Shown here piece by piece: positions 63,645 to 64,000 of a stretch of 64,000 bases of DNA; positions within the stretch are counted from its first letter, which is position 1; every line of letters begins with the position of its first letter. The stretch spans positions 1,395,726-1,459,725 of the forward strand of contig NW_020653200.1 of NCBI RefSeq assembly GCF_003589595.1, written 5' to 3'. Source of the DNA: Hyposmocoma kahamanoa. Its lineage: Eukaryota > Arthropoda > Insecta > Lepidoptera > Cosmopterigidae. Below the pieces are notes generated by a model. The model did not search any database, had not been told where the DNA came from, and saw nothing but the letters and a program-made list of their open reading frames with translations. A program made the position numbers and the translations under genes.

Positions 63645-64000
63645 TACTAAATAAACCGACCTCAAAAGTACGTGGAATTCCGTCTATTTGCCAAGTTTTA
63701 TTGAAATATCCCCTAGTTCGCCACTACACAGGACTTGACACTGGAGATAATAAAAATCGGTTCTCACTACTCAAAGTATATTGAGAGAAAAACGCCTTGA
63801 ATTGGAGAAATAGCAAAATCAACCATTAAAGTAATTGCTCCTAAAGTTAGGCGCTATTTATAACAATGAATCTTCATGCGTGATCAGCCACCCTTAGAGA
63901 TGGCTGATTTTCTTCAAAATGAAATGGGACCACTATGGAGGTACACTCTTTCCAACAAAAAAGAATCATGAAAATCGGTTCACAAATACCGGAGTTATAA
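63645..64000 (+). repeat. dispersed repeat R3, copy 2 (cut by the window end)
   Basis: ACCGACCTCAAAAG at about 63657, TGCCAAGTTTTATTGAAAT at about 63699, TGGGACCACTA at about 63927, then CAACAAAAAAGAATCATG and GGTTCACAAATACCGGAGTT. Same block order as 25850-27150 but much closer together. Confidence 0.5.

Overview
The window looks like a piece of an insect chromosome, most likely from a moth or butterfly. It is AT-rich, has spliced genes with GT-AG introns, and is packed with non-LTR retrotransposons (CR1/Jockey-like and an RTE-like family with an ATT tail), tRNA-derived SINEs, palindromic MITEs and a Tc1 transposon. The order-level call is inference from repeat types I know from Lepidoptera; no species can be named. 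Nothing prokaryotic is present.

Only one host gene can be supported. It is a small Ras-like GTPase of the RERG/RASL type on the minus strand, with five coding exons at 58623-58536, 31106-31050, 30644-30571, 29500-29324 and 28785-28549. They join in frame to 210 codons plus stop. Intron 1 is about 27.4 kb and holds most of the mobile DNA of the right half of the window. The predicted protein keeps the P-loop and NKAD motif but lacks the usual switch I threonine and the glycine-glutamine pair of DTAGQ.

Layout. 0-8.5 kb: an RTE-like LINE tail, two SINE copies and a decayed CR1-like LINE. 8.5-15.5 kb: mostly non-coding DNA with inverted repeats and a 3' LINE fragment. 15.6-24.6 kb: one plus-strand LINE cut into three pieces by two minus-strand LINEs; removing the first insert with one copy of its 6-bp target duplication rejoins the reading frame exactly. 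24.6-28 kb: dispersed repeats and hairpins. 28-31.1 kb: the 3' exons of the Ras-like gene, with MITEs in intron 3. 31-58.5 kb: intron 1, containing SINEs, a LINE broken by an element with direct terminal repeats, an RT gene split at its PQGS motif by a foldback element that itself carries a MITE, many copies of a SINE-like repeat, an intact Tc1 transposon with perfect 26-bp TIRs, and a gapped GT microsatellite. 58.6-58.9 kb: GC-rich 5' end of the gene. 59-64 kb: upstream DNA with two 228-bp hAT-like MITEs, each with its own 8-bp target duplication.

The LINEs, SINEs and MITEs are not a pathway; they are layers of insertion whose order can be read from who interrupts whom. The least explained items are an element family with direct terminal repeats and a shared coding-like core (34 kb and 47 kb), the foldback-in-RT structure, and the switch-degenerate GTPase.
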